64,000 nucleotides of DNA from Halorubrum sp. 48-1-W. Lineage in GTDB: Archaea > Halobacteriota > Halobacteria > Halobacteriales > Haloferacaceae. Under the pieces are notes generated by a model. It searched no databases, was not told where the DNA came from, and worked only from the letters and a program-made list of their open reading frames with translations. The position numbers and the translations under genes are program-made. Below are positions 46,578-56,245 of the stretch, one piece after another. Each line of letters starts with the position of its first letter. Within the stretch, counting starts at the first letter, position 1. The stretch lies in NCBI RefSeq assembly GCF_003287355.1, contig NZ_QMIM01000011.1, forward strand, positions 80,751 through 144,750, read 5' to 3'.

Positions 46578-48269
46578 ATGGCAAAAGAGACACCCGACGG
46601 GCCGTTCTCGAACCTGTACGAAAACCGTATCGGGACCCCGACGACCGACGACGAGGTTCGGGGCTACTGGCTGTTCTCGTTCGGCGTGCTTCTCGGCGTG
46701 TTCGGCGTCGTCGTCTTCGCGGTCACCGCGCCGCGGACGACCGCCCGGGCGGTGGGATACGCCTTCGTGGCGCTCTCCCCGCCGGTGGTCATGCTCGGCG
46801 CGATCGTGCGCTTCCCGCTACGACGGTCGGCGACGACGCTCGGAACGCTCGGTGGACTGTTGACGCTCGCCGCGGTCGTCTACTTCTTCGTCGTCTTCCC
46901 CGACGGTTGGTCGCGTGCGACCGGGAACTCGACCGTCAACCTGCTGTACGCGGCGGGTATCGTCGTGATCGGCCTGGCGGGAACGATCGTGCCGCTGATC
47001 ACGGACCCGGTCCACGAGGACTACAAGCGGATGAAAAAGGAGACGGCCGCCACCGCGAGCGCGAGCGAGAAGACCGGGCGCGAACTCGAAACGACCCGCG
47101 AAGAGCTGGAAACGACCCGCGAAGAGCTGGAAACGACCCGCGAGGAGCTCGGGGCCGCCGAGACACGGATCGAGGAGCTCGAGGGGGAAACCGAGACCGC
47201 ACGGGACGAGACCACTGCGCTGTACGAGAGCAAGGCCCGGTTCGAGCTGTTCGAGGACGCGAGCGGGAAGCCGCGCTGGCGGCTCCGCCACCGCAACGGC
47301 AACGTGATCGCGACCTCCGGGCAGGGGTACAGTAGCCGCGGGAAGGCCCAGAAGGGGCTCCACAGCGTCAGGCGGAACGCGCTCGGGGCCGGCCTGTTAC
47401 GGATCGACACGGCCGTCGAGGAGGCCGAGGCGCTCGCCGACGACGACGGCCCAGAGCCCGCGGACGCCGGCGAGCCGGACGTGGCCGTCCCGAGCGAGGA
47501 CGAGGAGATCGCGAGCGAGGCGACCTTCGAGCTGTTCGAGGACGACGCCGGGGAGTGGCGCTGGCGGCTGATCCACGACAACGGCAACGTCATCGGCGAC
47601 TCCGGCGAGGGCTACGCCTCGAAGTCCAACGCGAAGCGGGCGCTCTCGCGTGTCCGCGAGCACGTCGCCGCCGCCGACTACCTCCGGGTCGACCCGTCAG
47701 CGTTCGAGGTGTACGCCGACAGAGCCGGCAAGTGGCGCTGGCGGCTGATCCACGAGAACGGCAACGTCCTCGCCGACTCCGGGCAGGGGTACAGCAGCCG
47801 GTCGAAGGCTCGGCAGGGGCTCGAGAGCGTCCGGTCGAACGTCGGGGAGGCTTCCCTCGAGGACCTCGACGTCGAGGCGGGCGACGGGGCGGGGTCCGGC
47901 GACGGCGGGACGAAAGCGACCGTCGAGCTCTACGAGGACAACGCCGGGGAGTTCCGCTGGCGGCTCCGCCACCGCAACGGCAACATTATCGCCGACTCGG
48001 GCGAGGGCTACGCCTCGAAGGACGGGGCGCAGGCGGCGATCGAGCGTATCCGCGAGTACGCCCCCGATGCCGACGTGCTGGAGGTCGGGAACGCCGCCTT
48101 CGAGATCTACGAGGACGCTGGTGACGAGTGGCGCTGGCGACTCCGCCACCGCAACGGGAACATCGTCGCCGACTCCGGTGAAGGGTACGCCTCCCGGTCG
48201 AACGCGGTCGAGGCCGTCACTGGCGTGAAGCGGAACGCGCCGGGTGCCGAGGAGCGAACCGTCGAGTGA
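46578..48269 (+). CDS. membrane-anchored protein with coiled coil and five DUF1508 (YegP-like) modules
   Basis: A 563-residue protein in three parts. Residues ~28-142 hold four hydrophobic segments. Residues ~163-215 are a coiled coil containing a near-perfect seven-residue repeat (ELETTRE three times). Then come five DUF1508 modules at about 220-268, 315-363, 374-422, 447-495 and 506-554, each with the pattern FE.YED..G.WRWRLRHRNGNI.ADSGEGYAS...A...I. DUF1508 is the YegP fold, of unknown molecular role. The modules are almost certainly cytosolic or extracellular in tandem on a membrane stalk; the side is not readable. Confidence 0.85.
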   Translation: MAKETPDGPFSNLYENRIGTPTTDDEVRGYWLFSFGVLLGVFGVVVFAVTAPRTTARAVGYAFVALSPPVVMLGAIVRFPLRRSATTLGTLGGLLTLAAVVYFFVVFPDGWSRATGNSTVNLLYAAGIVVIGLAGTIVPLITDPVHEDYKRMKKETAATASASEKTGRELETTREELETTREELETTREELGAAETRIEELEGETETARDETTALYESKARFELFEDASGKPRWRLRHRNGNVIATSGQGYSSRGKAQKGLHSVRRNALGAGLLRIDTAVEEAEALADDDGPEPADAGEPDVAVPSEDEEIASEATFELFEDDAGEWRWRLIHDNGNVIGDSGEGYASKSNAKRALSRVREHVAAADYLRVDPSAFEVYADRAGKWRWRLIHENGNVLADSGQGYSSRSKARQGLESVRSNVGEASLEDLDVEAGDGAGSGDGGTKATVELYEDNAGEFRWRLRHRNGNIIADSGEGYASKDGAQAAIERIREYAPDADVLEVGNAAFEIYEDAGDEWRWRLRHRNGNIVADSGEGYASRSNAVEAVTGVKRNAPGAEERTVE

Positions 48270-48348
48270 GCCGGAGCCGTCGGCCGACGGAGCGGTCCGG
48301 TCGCGCGTCCCGTGCGGTTTACGTCGGTTCGCTCACGAGGGGTCGACG

Positions 48349-49239
48349 ATGAACCGGATCCGGGTCATGAGCTACAACGTCCGGTACCGGAACCGACACG
48401 ACGGCCACGACGCCTGGCACGCCCGCCGGGACGGGGTCGCCGACCTGGTCCGGTTCCACCGGCCCGACGTCGTCGGCTTCCAGGAACCACGTCCCGACCA
48501 GCGCGCGGACCTCCGCGACCGACTCCCCGAGTACGACCTCCGCGGCCGGGGACGGAAGCGCGACGACGCCGGCGAGGGGTGCCCGATCGGGGTCCGCGCC
48601 GACCGCTGGCGGGTGACCGACGACGGGACGTTCTGGCTCTCGGAGACGCCGACGGAGCCCTCGACCGGCTGGGACGCCACCCACCCGCGGATCGCCAGCT
48701 GGGTCCGGATCCGGCCGCGGGAGGGAACCGACGAGTCGGCTGACGCGGCCGAGCCGTCGGTGCTCGTCGTCAACACGCACTTGGACCACGTGGGCGCACG
48801 TGCGCGCTGTGAGTCCGCCCGACTGCTCCGCGAGCGACTCCCGGAACTCGCCACAGCGGGGGAAACGGCCCGAACCGCGGACGGCCGCGGGGAGCCGTCC
48901 GAGGCGGACGGGCACGTTCCGCGAATCCTCGTCGGCGACTTCAACTGTACGGCCGGGTCGGATCCGCACCGGATCCTGACTGGAACCGACCCGGAGACGA
49001 ACGATGACAGCCCGGAGACGAACCGCGGGCTCCGGGACACGGCCACGCTCGCCGACGTCCGACATGGGCCGCGAACGAGCCTCACCGACTTCTCTCGGCT
49101 GATCGACAACCGGCGGATCGACCACGTGCTCGTCTCGGCGGGCGTCGACGTGGAGGCGTTCGCGACGCTCGCCGATCGCGACGACCGCGGACGGTTCCCG
49201 TCGGACCACCTGCCGGTTTTCGCTCGCCTACGGCTGTGA
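48349..49239 (+). CDS. endonuclease/exonuclease/phosphatase family protein
   Basis: A 296-residue metal-dependent hydrolase of the DNase I-like fold. Visible family blocks are RVMSYNVRYRNRHDGHDAW, VVGFQEPRPDQ (metal Glu), VVNTHLDHVGARAR (catalytic His region), ILVGDFNCTAGS (Asp and Asn) and a C-terminal RIDHVLVS...RFPSDHLPVFARLRL (Asp-His). The substrate may be a phosphodiester, sphingolipid or nucleic acid. An ATG at 48349 gives the conserved MNRIRVMSYN start; longer starts add only Arg/Pro-rich sequence. Confidence 0.92.
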   Translation: MNRIRVMSYNVRYRNRHDGHDAWHARRDGVADLVRFHRPDVVGFQEPRPDQRADLRDRLPEYDLRGRGRKRDDAGEGCPIGVRADRWRVTDDGTFWLSETPTEPSTGWDATHPRIASWVRIRPREGTDESADAAEPSVLVVNTHLDHVGARARCESARLLRERLPELATAGETARTADGRGEPSEADGHVPRILVGDFNCTAGSDPHRILTGTDPETNDDSPETNRGLRDTATLADVRHGPRTSLTDFSRLIDNRRIDHVLVSAGVDVEAFATLADRDDRGRFPSDHLPVFARLRL

Positions 49240-49297
49240 CGGTCGGAAGACGAACCGCTGTCCCTGGGTGACGCGGACGCGTCTCCGCCCTCGGGCG

Positions 49298-49990
49298 CTA
49301 TTTCTCCCCCTCGTCCGCGTACCGCGCCAGCGCGTCCTCGTAGCCGCGGACGGCGGTCTCGAACGTCTCCCGGAGGTCGGCGATCGGCGTCTCGGTGGCG
49401 TCGACGCGGAGGTCCTCGGCAGCGGGGTCGAACCGGGGCACGTCCCCGGTGGTCGCCACCCGGAGCGCCGCCGACTGGACGGGGAGGTCCTCGCGTTTGT
49501 CGCCGCCGGCGTCGTGGCCCGCTGCGAGCGCGTCGATCAGCCGCTCGGCGAGCGGGGCCTCCCCGTGTGCGGTCGACTCGTAGCCGGCAGCGACGTCCTC
49601 GAGGACCGCCGGGCCGACGAGGAGGTTGCCGGCGACGGTGTAGTTCTGCCCGACGCGGTGGCCGTACCACTCCCCGCACTCGTCGCCGGAGAAGGCGAAG
49701 GTCCCGTCGGTGCCGACGCCGTGGAGTTGCCGGCGCTCGCGGCCCTCGTCGGCCGCCAACAGCGCGTCGAGCGCGTCCTCGACGGCGAGCCCGTCCGCGA
49801 GGTACGCGATCCCCTTACGGCCGAGCGCGACGTTGGTGTGTGACTGCGTCGCCACCGCACCGTGTTCGGAGGCGAACGGACACAGCGTCCCGACGCCCGG
49901 CAGCCGCGTCGTGACGGCCACGCCGAACCGGGTCTGGCCGTCGCCCGCGTCGTCCGTGTACCGCTCGCGAACGCAGATGCTGAAGGTCAC
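49298..49990 (-). CDS. DUF1028 domain protein (Ntn-hydrolase-like)
   Basis: A 230-residue protein of the DUF1028 family, predicted N-terminal-nucleophile hydrolases with unknown substrate. It has TFSICVRER, FGVAVTTRLPGVGTLCPFASEHGAVATQSHTNVALGRKGI, GVGTDGTFAFSGDECGEWYGHRVGQNYTVAGNLLVG and a C-terminal REDLPVQSAALRV. GTG 49990 gives the family N-terminus and has a CGCTTTTTCG element about 22-30 nt upstream; the open frame extends further but without conserved sequence. Confidence 0.85.
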   Translation of the reverse strand: MTFSICVRERYTDDAGDGQTRFGVAVTTRLPGVGTLCPFASEHGAVATQSHTNVALGRKGIAYLADGLAVEDALDALLAADEGRERRQLHGVGTDGTFAFSGDECGEWYGHRVGQNYTVAGNLLVGPAVLEDVAAGYESTAHGEAPLAERLIDALAAGHDAGGDKREDLPVQSAALRVATTGDVPRFDPAAEDLRVDATETPIADLRETFETAVRGYEDALARYADEGEK

Positions 49991-50365
49991 GTCGCGTCCT
50001 CGGAGCCGCGAGCGAAAAAGCGTGTCCGCGGCCGCGACCCCTTGCCCGGCGCCGGAACGTGGCGTCGATCCCACGATGAGTATATGAATACCGGTGACGG
50101 ACTCGAGGCGATGTCGGCCCGACGGCCGCCACAGGGGGCGATCGGCACCTCCTGCCGCGTGTCAACGGCCGACACGCTTATCAATGTGAATCCCTCCCAC
50201 ACGACTGGCCTCGGTCGCGGGCCGAAACGAGACCCCGTGTCGGTTCTCGACGGGGCGGCGGTTCCGCCCCGTCGACGAAGACGTCGTCGGTACGACGAGC
50301 CGTGCGTCCGTCCAGCCGGACGGAGGCGGCGCTCTCGGCACCGCCCGACCGAGACGAACGATACA
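49991..50365. promoter_or_regulatory. intergenic region with divergent promoters and a long leader of the prkA operon
   Basis: Holds the minus-strand promoter of the DUF1028 gene near 50010-50020 and the plus-strand TATA-like GCTTATCAAT at 50178-50187. A transcript starting near 50213 would carry a leader of about 150 nt before the kinase ATG at 50366, including the hairpin at 50247-50275. Confidence 0.5.
50247..50275 (+). promoter_or_regulatory. perfect 12-bp hairpin in the prkA leader
   Basis: TCGACGGGGCGG (50247-50258), loop CGGTT, CCGCCCCGTCGA (50264-50275). The stem is perfect and 10 of 12 pairs or more are G-C. It is not followed by a T-tract, so a simple terminator is unlikely. It lies ~35 nt into the predicted leader and ~90 nt before the start codon. 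Confidence 0.8.
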
Positions 50366-52447
50366 ATGCCAGACAGACAAACGCTCGAACGACTCAGCGA
50401 GGAGTACCGAACGACGGTCCCCGACGACCTCCGGGAGGCCCGCTCGTTCGACTGGTACCTCGACACGCTGTACGACGACCCGCAGGTCGCGCGGAACGCC
50501 CACCAGCGCGTCGCCGACATGTTCGACCACTACGGAACGCGATACGACGAGGAACGCGGCATCGCCGAATACGCGCTCGCGGCCGACGACCCGATCCACG
50601 GCGGCGAGAACGTCTTCTACGGCCGCGAGGTACACGAGGCGATCCACGAGTTCGTCAACAAGGTGAAATCCGGGGCGCGCGGACTCGGCCCCGAGAAACG
50701 GATCAAGCTCCTGTTGGGCCCCGTCGGCTCCGGGAAGTCGCACTTCGACTGGCTGGTTCGTCGCTACTTCGAGGCGTACACCCGCGAGGACGCGGGACGG
50801 ATGTACACGTTCCGATGGACCGACCTCCGGTCGGTGATCGACGACCAGGACCCCGACGACGACACGGTCCGGTCGCCGATGAACCAGGACCCGCTGGTGT
50901 TGCTACCGAAGCCGCAACGCGCGGCCGTGATCGAGGACCTCAACGGTCGCCTCGACGCGCCCTACACCCTGCGGAACGAGCAACACCCGGACCCCGCCTC
51001 GGAGTTCTACCTGAACGAGCTCCTGGCCCACTACGACGACGACCTCCAGGCGGTCCTGGAGAACCACGTCGAGGTGGTCAGGCTCGTCGCGAGCGAGAAC
51101 CGCCGGGAGTGTATCGAGACGTTCGAGCCGAAGGACAAGAAGAACCAGGACGAGACGGAGCTCACCGGCGACGTGAACTACGCGAAGCTGGCCGTCTACG
51201 GCGAGTCCGACCCGCGCGCGTTCGACTACGCCGGGGCGTTCTGTAACGCGAACCGGGGACTGTTCTCGGGCGAGGAGCTGCTCAAACTCCAGCGGGAGTT
51301 CCTCTACGACTTCCTCCACGCGTCCCAGGAGTCGACGATCAAACCGAAGAACAACCCGCGGATCGACATCGACCAGGTGATCGTCGGCCGGACCAACATG
51401 CCGGAGTACCGCGAGAAGACGGGCGACGAGAAGATGGAGGCGTTCAACGACCGAACGAAGCGGATCGACTACCCGTACGTCCTGGAGTACGAGAGCGAGT
51501 CGGAGATCTACCGGAAGATGTTGAACAACGCGGACGTCCCCACCGTTCACGTCGAGCCGCACACCCTGGAGATGGCGGGGCTATTCGGGGTGCTCACCCG
51601 TCTCGTGGAGCCCACCGACGAGACGGTGAGCCTCCTCGAGAAGGCGAAGGTGTACAACGGCGAACTGGAGGACGAGGAGATCGACCGGCGGAAGATCCGG
51701 GAGGACGCCGCGGAGCAGTCCGACATCGGCGAGGGGATGGACGGCGTCTCCGCGCGGTTCATCGGCGACGAGATCGCCGAGGCGATCATGGACGCCACCC
51801 ACCGCGAGCGCTCGTACCTCTCCCCGCTTTCCGTGTTCGACCACTTCGAGGCGAACCTCGGCGGCCACGGATCGATCGCCGAGGACGACCTCGACCGCTA
51901 CGAGCGGCTACTCGAGACGGTTCGTGAGGAGTACCGCGAGCGAGCCATCGAGGACGTCCGCCACGCGTTGGCGTACGACGTCGACGAACTCCGCCGCCAG
52001 GGCGAGAAGTACATGGACCACGTGATGGCGTACATCGACGACGCCACGGTCGACGACGAGCTCACCGGCCGGGAGACGGAGCCCGACGAGACGTTCCTGC
52101 GGGCGGTCGAAGAGCAACTCGACGTCCCCTCCGATCGGAAGGACGACTTCCGCCAGGAGGTGTCGAACTGGGTCTCCCGGCGCGCCCGCGAGGGGCGCGG
52201 GTTCGACCCGCAGGAGAACGACCGGCTCCGGCGCGCGCTCGAGCGCAAGCTCTGGGAGGACAAGAAACACAACATCAACTTCTCGGCGCTCGTCTCGGCG
52301 ACGGACCTGGACGAGGAGGAGCGGAGCGCCTGGGTCGACGCCCTGGTCGACCGCGGATACTCCGAGGACGGGGCCGGGGAGGTGCTCGAGTACGCGGGCG
52401 CGGCCGTCGCCCGCTCGGAGATCGAAGACGGCGAGGAACGGCGATGA
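50366..52447 (+). CDS. prkA: PrkA-family serine protein kinase / AAA+ ATPase (first copy)
   Basis: A 693-residue protein of the PrkA/YeaG family. N-terminal AAA+ module: IHGGENVFYGREVHEAIHEFVNKVKSGARGLGPEKRIKLLLGPVGSGKSHFDWLVRRYF (Walker A GPVGSGKS), then NPRIDIDQVIVGRTNMPEY and YPYVLEYESESEIYRK. The C-terminal part (~400 onward) corresponds to the PrkA C-terminal domain (HTLEMAGLFGVLTRL, LSPLSVFDHFEANL). Bacterial homologs act in stress and sporulation with YeaH and SpoVR. Next gene is a diverged second copy 28 bp on. ATG 50366. Confidence 0.92.
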   Translation: MPDRQTLERLSEEYRTTVPDDLREARSFDWYLDTLYDDPQVARNAHQRVADMFDHYGTRYDEERGIAEYALAADDPIHGGENVFYGREVHEAIHEFVNKVKSGARGLGPEKRIKLLLGPVGSGKSHFDWLVRRYFEAYTREDAGRMYTFRWTDLRSVIDDQDPDDDTVRSPMNQDPLVLLPKPQRAAVIEDLNGRLDAPYTLRNEQHPDPASEFYLNELLAHYDDDLQAVLENHVEVVRLVASENRRECIETFEPKDKKNQDETELTGDVNYAKLAVYGESDPRAFDYAGAFCNANRGLFSGEELLKLQREFLYDFLHASQESTIKPKNNPRIDIDQVIVGRTNMPEYREKTGDEKMEAFNDRTKRIDYPYVLEYESESEIYRKMLNNADVPTVHVEPHTLEMAGLFGVLTRLVEPTDETVSLLEKAKVYNGELEDEEIDRRKIREDAAEQSDIGEGMDGVSARFIGDEIAEAIMDATHRERSYLSPLSVFDHFEANLGGHGSIAEDDLDRYERLLETVREEYRERAIEDVRHALAYDVDELRRQGEKYMDHVMAYIDDATVDDELTGRETEPDETFLRAVEEQLDVPSDRKDDFRQEVSNWVSRRAREGRGFDPQENDRLRRALERKLWEDKKHNINFSALVSATDLDEEERSAWVDALVDRGYSEDGAGEVLEYAGAAVARSEIEDGEERR

Positions 52448-52475
52448 GCGACCGGATCCTCGAGGGGGTCGAACC

Positions 52476-54917
52476 GTGACCGACACCCCCAGTGGCGACG
52501 CGTTCCTCCGGGAGGCGGACGAGAGCCTCCGCGGGGCGTACGAGCCACCCATGAGCCTCGGAGCGTACGTCGAGCGCGTGCTCGAGAACCCGATCGCGGC
52601 CGCGTCCGGCGCCCGCTACGTCCTCGCGGCGATCGAATCACGGGGAACGCGCGAGGTCGAGGAGCGCGGCGAGACGCTGGAGCGCTACCGCTTCTTCGAC
52701 GACCCCGCGAACGACGGCGAACACGCGGTGTTGGGCAACACCGACGCGCTCAACGCGTTCGTCGACGACCTCCGGGCGGCCGCGGCGGGACGCGGGAACG
52801 ACGAGACCATCGTCTGGATCGACGGGCCGACCGCGACAGGCAAATCCGAGTTCAAGCGCTGTCTGGTGAACGGGCTCCGCGAGTTCTCGCGGACCGATCG
52901 GGGCCGACGGTACACCGTCGAGTGGAACGTCACCGGCGCGGGCGGCTCCGGGCGGTCGCTTTCCTACGGGAGCGGCGCCGACGCCGAAGCGTGGTACCGT
53001 AGCCCCGTCCAGTCACATCCGCTCTCGGTGTTCCCCGCCGACGTGCGCGAGGAGGTCGCCGAGGCGGTCGACGACGACGGCTATCCGATCGCCGCCGACG
53101 TGGAACTCGACCCGTTCAGCCGCGAGGCGTACGAACACCTCGAGTCGGTGTACCGCGACGAGGGACGGCGGGACCTCTTCTCGGCGGTCGCCGACCCCGA
53201 TCACCTGCGCGTGACGAGCTACGTCGTCGACGTCGGGCGGGGGATCGGCGTGCTCCACGCCGAGGACGACGGGAGCCCGAAGGAGCGGCTCGTCGGCTCG
53301 TGGATGGGCGGGATGTTACGCGAACTCGACTCACGTGGCCGGAAGAACCCACAGGCGTTCAGCTACGACGGGGTCCTCTCACAGGGGAACGGCGTCGCCA
53401 CCGTCGTCGAGGACGCGAGCCAACACGCGGACCTCCTCCGTCGGTTGCTCAACGTCCCCGACGAGCGGCGCGTCAAGCTCGACAAGGGGATCGGGATGGA
53501 CCTCGACACGCAGCTCATCGTGATCTCCAACCCCGACCTCGACGCCGAACTCGACCGCCACGCCGACCGCGAGGGTGCGGACCCGCTAAAGGCGTTGAAA
53601 CGCCGGCTCACTCGCCACGAGTTCAGGTATCTCACGGACCGGCGGCTGGAGGCCGCGCTGTTGCGACGGGAGGTGACGGGACGGTCAGTGGTCCCGGCGG
53701 TGGACGACGACCGCGGGACTGGAGACGGCCACGACGTCCGGGACGGCCACGACGTCCGGGACGGTCGAGATGTCCGTGACAGTCGAGACGTCGGTGACGA
53801 CCACGGGTCGGAGCGGGACGTCGACCCCGAGACCGACCCCGTGAGCGCCCCGCTCACGGTTACCGTCCGGGACGACGACGGGGGCGAACGCGAGCGCGAG
53901 CTCGCCCCGCACGCGGTCGGCGCGGCGGCACTGTACGCGGTCGTCACCCGGCTCGAGACCGACGACCTCCCCGCCGGGATCGACCTGATACAGAAGTCCC
54001 GGCTGTACGAGACCGGCGAGATCCGGCAGGGCGGCGAGCGACTGACCATCGACGACGTGCCGTTCGGCGACGGTGACGGACGGTCCGGGATCCCCGTCAC
54101 CTACACCCGGGACGTCATCGCGGACGTGCTCGTGGGCGGGACCGACCGGCACCATCCGGAACTCCCCGTCGAACGGGTCGTCACACCGCGGGACGTGCTG
54201 GACGCGATGGCCGACGGACTCGCGGACGCGCCGGTGTTCTCGCGCTCCGAGGTCGCCGAGTTCGAGAGCCGGCTCGCTCCGGTGGAAGCGCGGGTCGAAG
54301 AGCTCCAACGCGCCGACGTCGTCGACGCCGCGCTGGCGGCCGAGACGGTCTCGGCCGAGACGGTCGCCGAGTACGTCGAACACGTGTACGCGTGGGACGC
54401 CGACGAGCCGGTCGAGACCGACCGCGGCCCCGAGGCTCCCGACGCGCTCGCGATGAAGGTGTTCGAAACGGAGACGCTCGGCCGGTTCGACGACGGGGAG
54501 TACCGCGGGACCGAGCCGGGGTCGGCGGTCGAGACGTTCCGCCGCGAGCAGGTGATACGCGCGCTCACCCGCTACGCCTGGCGCAACCGCGGGGACGGGT
54601 TCAGCGTCGAGGACGTCGAACTCGAGGCGATCCCCGAGCTGAAAAGGGTGTTGGAGGGGAACGACCTGGCCGACTTGAAACGCCGGTTCCCCGAGCTCGA
54701 CCCGTCGGAGTGGGCCGACCCGCCGTCGGGCACGGAGACGGAGCGCGTCAAGAACGCGACCCTCGAGCGCCTCGAGGGGCGTGGATACAGCCGCGCGTCC
54801 GCCGAGCTGACGAGTCGCGCCGTGATGGACGAGGTCCGCGACGAGTGGGCCGACCTGTCGGCGGACGGCGACGAGCGGTGGGACGGGGGCGACTCACACG
54901 GCGGAGGTGGTCACTGA
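52476..54917 (+). CDS. PrkA-family protein (second, diverged copy) with an internal repeat insert
   Basis: An 813-residue paralog of the preceding kinase. It keeps [31 protein letters not shown], Walker [38 protein letters not shown] and [14 protein letters not shown], and a C-terminal region ([35 protein letters not shown], ...). Between the ATPase and C-terminal parts is a low-complexity stretch (residues ~417-455) of HDVRDG repeats. Starts at GTG 52476 and stops on the base where YeaH begins. Two PrkA copies in tandem is the haloarchaeal arrangement; they may form a heteromeric complex (inference). Confidence 0.88.
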   Translation: MTDTPSGDAFLREADESLRGAYEPPMSLGAYVERVLENPIAAASGARYVLAAIESRGTREVEERGETLERYRFFDDPANDGEHAVLGNTDALNAFVDDLRAAAAGRGNDETIVWIDGPTATGKSEFKRCLVNGLREFSRTDRGRRYTVEWNVTGAGGSGRSLSYGSGADAEAWYRSPVQSHPLSVFPADVREEVAEAVDDDGYPIAADVELDPFSREAYEHLESVYRDEGRRDLFSAVADPDHLRVTSYVVDVGRGIGVLHAEDDGSPKERLVGSWMGGMLRELDSRGRKNPQAFSYDGVLSQGNGVATVVEDASQHADLLRRLLNVPDERRVKLDKGIGMDLDTQLIVISNPDLDAELDRHADREGADPLKALKRRLTRHEFRYLTDRRLEAALLRREVTGRSVVPAVDDDRGTGDGHDVRDGHDVRDGRDVRDSRDVGDDHGSERDVDPETDPVSAPLTVTVRDDDGGERERELAPHAVGAAALYAVVTRLETDDLPAGIDLIQKSRLYETGEIRQGGERLTIDDVPFGDGDGRSGIPVTYTRDVIADVLVGGTDRHHPELPVERVVTPRDVLDAMADGLADAPVFSRSEVAEFESRLAPVEARVEELQRADVVDAALAAETVSAETVAEYVEHVYAWDADEPVETDRGPEAPDALAMKVFETETLGRFDDGEYRGTEPGSAVETFRREQVIRALTRYAWRNRGDGFSVEDVELEAIPELKRVLEGNDLADLKRRFPELDPSEWADPPSGTETERVKNATLERLEGRGYSRASAELTSRAVMDEVRDEWADLSADGDERWDGGDSHGGGGH
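53724..53795 (+). repeat. 18-bp in-frame tandem repeat in the second prkA, 4 copies
   Basis: Units GACGGCCACGACGTCCGG at 53724-53741 and 53742-53759 (perfect), then diverged copies at 53760-53777 and 53778-53795. In frame from codon 417, each unit encodes DGHDVR-like hexapeptides, so length changes are in-frame and neutral for translation. Confidence 0.9.
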
Positions 54918-56245
54918 TGGGGCTCTCGTCGGACCTGGAACGCTTCCGCGAGGTCGGCGAGGCCCGCCGTGAGGACCTCACGGACTTCATTCGCCACGGC
55001 GACCTCGGCGGCTCCGACCCCGATCGGGTCGAGATCCCGATCAAGATCGTCGAACTCCCGTCGTTCGAGTACGACCGACGTGAGGCCGGCGGCGTCGGCC
55101 AGGCCGAGAACGGCCAGCCGCAACCCGGCCAACCCGTCGACCCGCAACCCGGCGACGAGGAGGGCGATCCGGGCGAGGAGGGCGGCGAACACGAGTACTA
55201 CGAGATGGATCCCGAAGAGTTCGCCCGCGAACTCGACGAGGAACTCGGGCTCGACCTCGACCCGAAGGGAAAGCGGGTGAGAGAAGAGGTCGAAGGCGAC
55301 TTCACCGACACCGCGCGGGCCGGCCCGAAGGGCACACTCGACGTCGACGAGTTCTTCAAACGCGGGCTGAAACGCCACCTCGCGACCGACTTCGACGAGG
55401 AGTACGTCCGCGAGGGGCTGTTCGTCGCGGGCGCGGGCGTCGAGGAGGCGTTCGAGTGGGCCCGCGAGCGGAACGTTCCGGTTTCTCACGCGTGGATCGC
55501 CGACGCCGCGGCGGGGCTCGAGACGGAGCGGGGCGAGCCGGTCGAGACGCTCGACCGGTGGGAGAGCTTCGCGGAGCTCGACGCCCACCGCGAGGTCGAG
55601 CCGGTCAGCCACCGGATCCGCCGGGAGGGGATAGACAGCGTCCCGTTCCGCCGGGAGGACGAGCGCTTCCGCCACCCCGAAGTCATCGAGAAGCGCGAGC
55701 GCAACGTCGTCGTCGTGAACGTCCGCGACGCCTCGGGCTCGATGCGCGAGACCAAACGCGAGCTGGTCGAGCGGGTGTTCACCCCGATGGACTGGTACCT
55801 CACCGGGAAGTACGACGCCGCCGAGTTCCTGTACGTCGTCCACGACGCCGAGGCGTGGGAGGTCGAACGCGAGGAGTTCTTCGGGATCCAGTCGGGCGGC
55901 GGGACCCGGATCTCCAGCGCGTACGAGCTGGTCGCGGAGCTCTTAGAGGAGTATCCGTTCAGCGAGTGGAACCGGTACGTGTTCGCTGCCGGCGACTCGG
56001 AGAACGCGAGCGACGACACGACGCGGGCGGTGATCCCGCTGATGGAGTCGATCGACGCCAACCTCCACGCGTACGTGGAGACCCAGCCGGGCGGGGGCGG
56101 GGCGAACGCCCGACACGCCGACGAGGTGGAGCGGGCGTTCGGCGACGCCGACGACGTCGCCGTCGCGCGCGTCTCCGGGACCGAGGACGTCACCGACGCC
56201 ATCTACGACGTGTTGAGCACCGAGGCCGGAGGTGACGAACGATGA
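54917..56245 (+). CDS. YeaH/YhbH family protein (VWA-like, UPF0229)
   Basis: A 442-residue partner of PrkA. The N-terminal half has [21 protein letters not shown], a Gly/Pro/Gln linker (residues ~55-95) and [18 protein letters not shown]. The C-terminal half is a von Willebrand A-like domain with MIDAS sequence [19 protein letters not shown] (DxSxS), [51 protein letters not shown]. The second prkA stop overlaps its ATG by one base, and its own stop overlaps the SpoVR ATG (ATGA). Confidence 0.92.
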   Translation: MGLSSDLERFREVGEARREDLTDFIRHGDLGGSDPDRVEIPIKIVELPSFEYDRREAGGVGQAENGQPQPGQPVDPQPGDEEGDPGEEGGEHEYYEMDPEEFARELDEELGLDLDPKGKRVREEVEGDFTDTARAGPKGTLDVDEFFKRGLKRHLATDFDEEYVREGLFVAGAGVEEAFEWARERNVPVSHAWIADAAAGLETERGEPVETLDRWESFAELDAHREVEPVSHRIRREGIDSVPFRREDERFRHPEVIEKRERNVVVVNVRDASGSMRETKRELVERVFTPMDWYLTGKYDAAEFLYVVHDAEAWEVEREEFFGIQSGGGTRISSAYELVAELLEEYPFSEWNRYVFAAGDSENASDDTTRAVIPLMESIDANLHAYVETQPGGGGANARHADEVERAFGDADDVAVARVSGTEDVTDAIYDVLSTEAGGDER

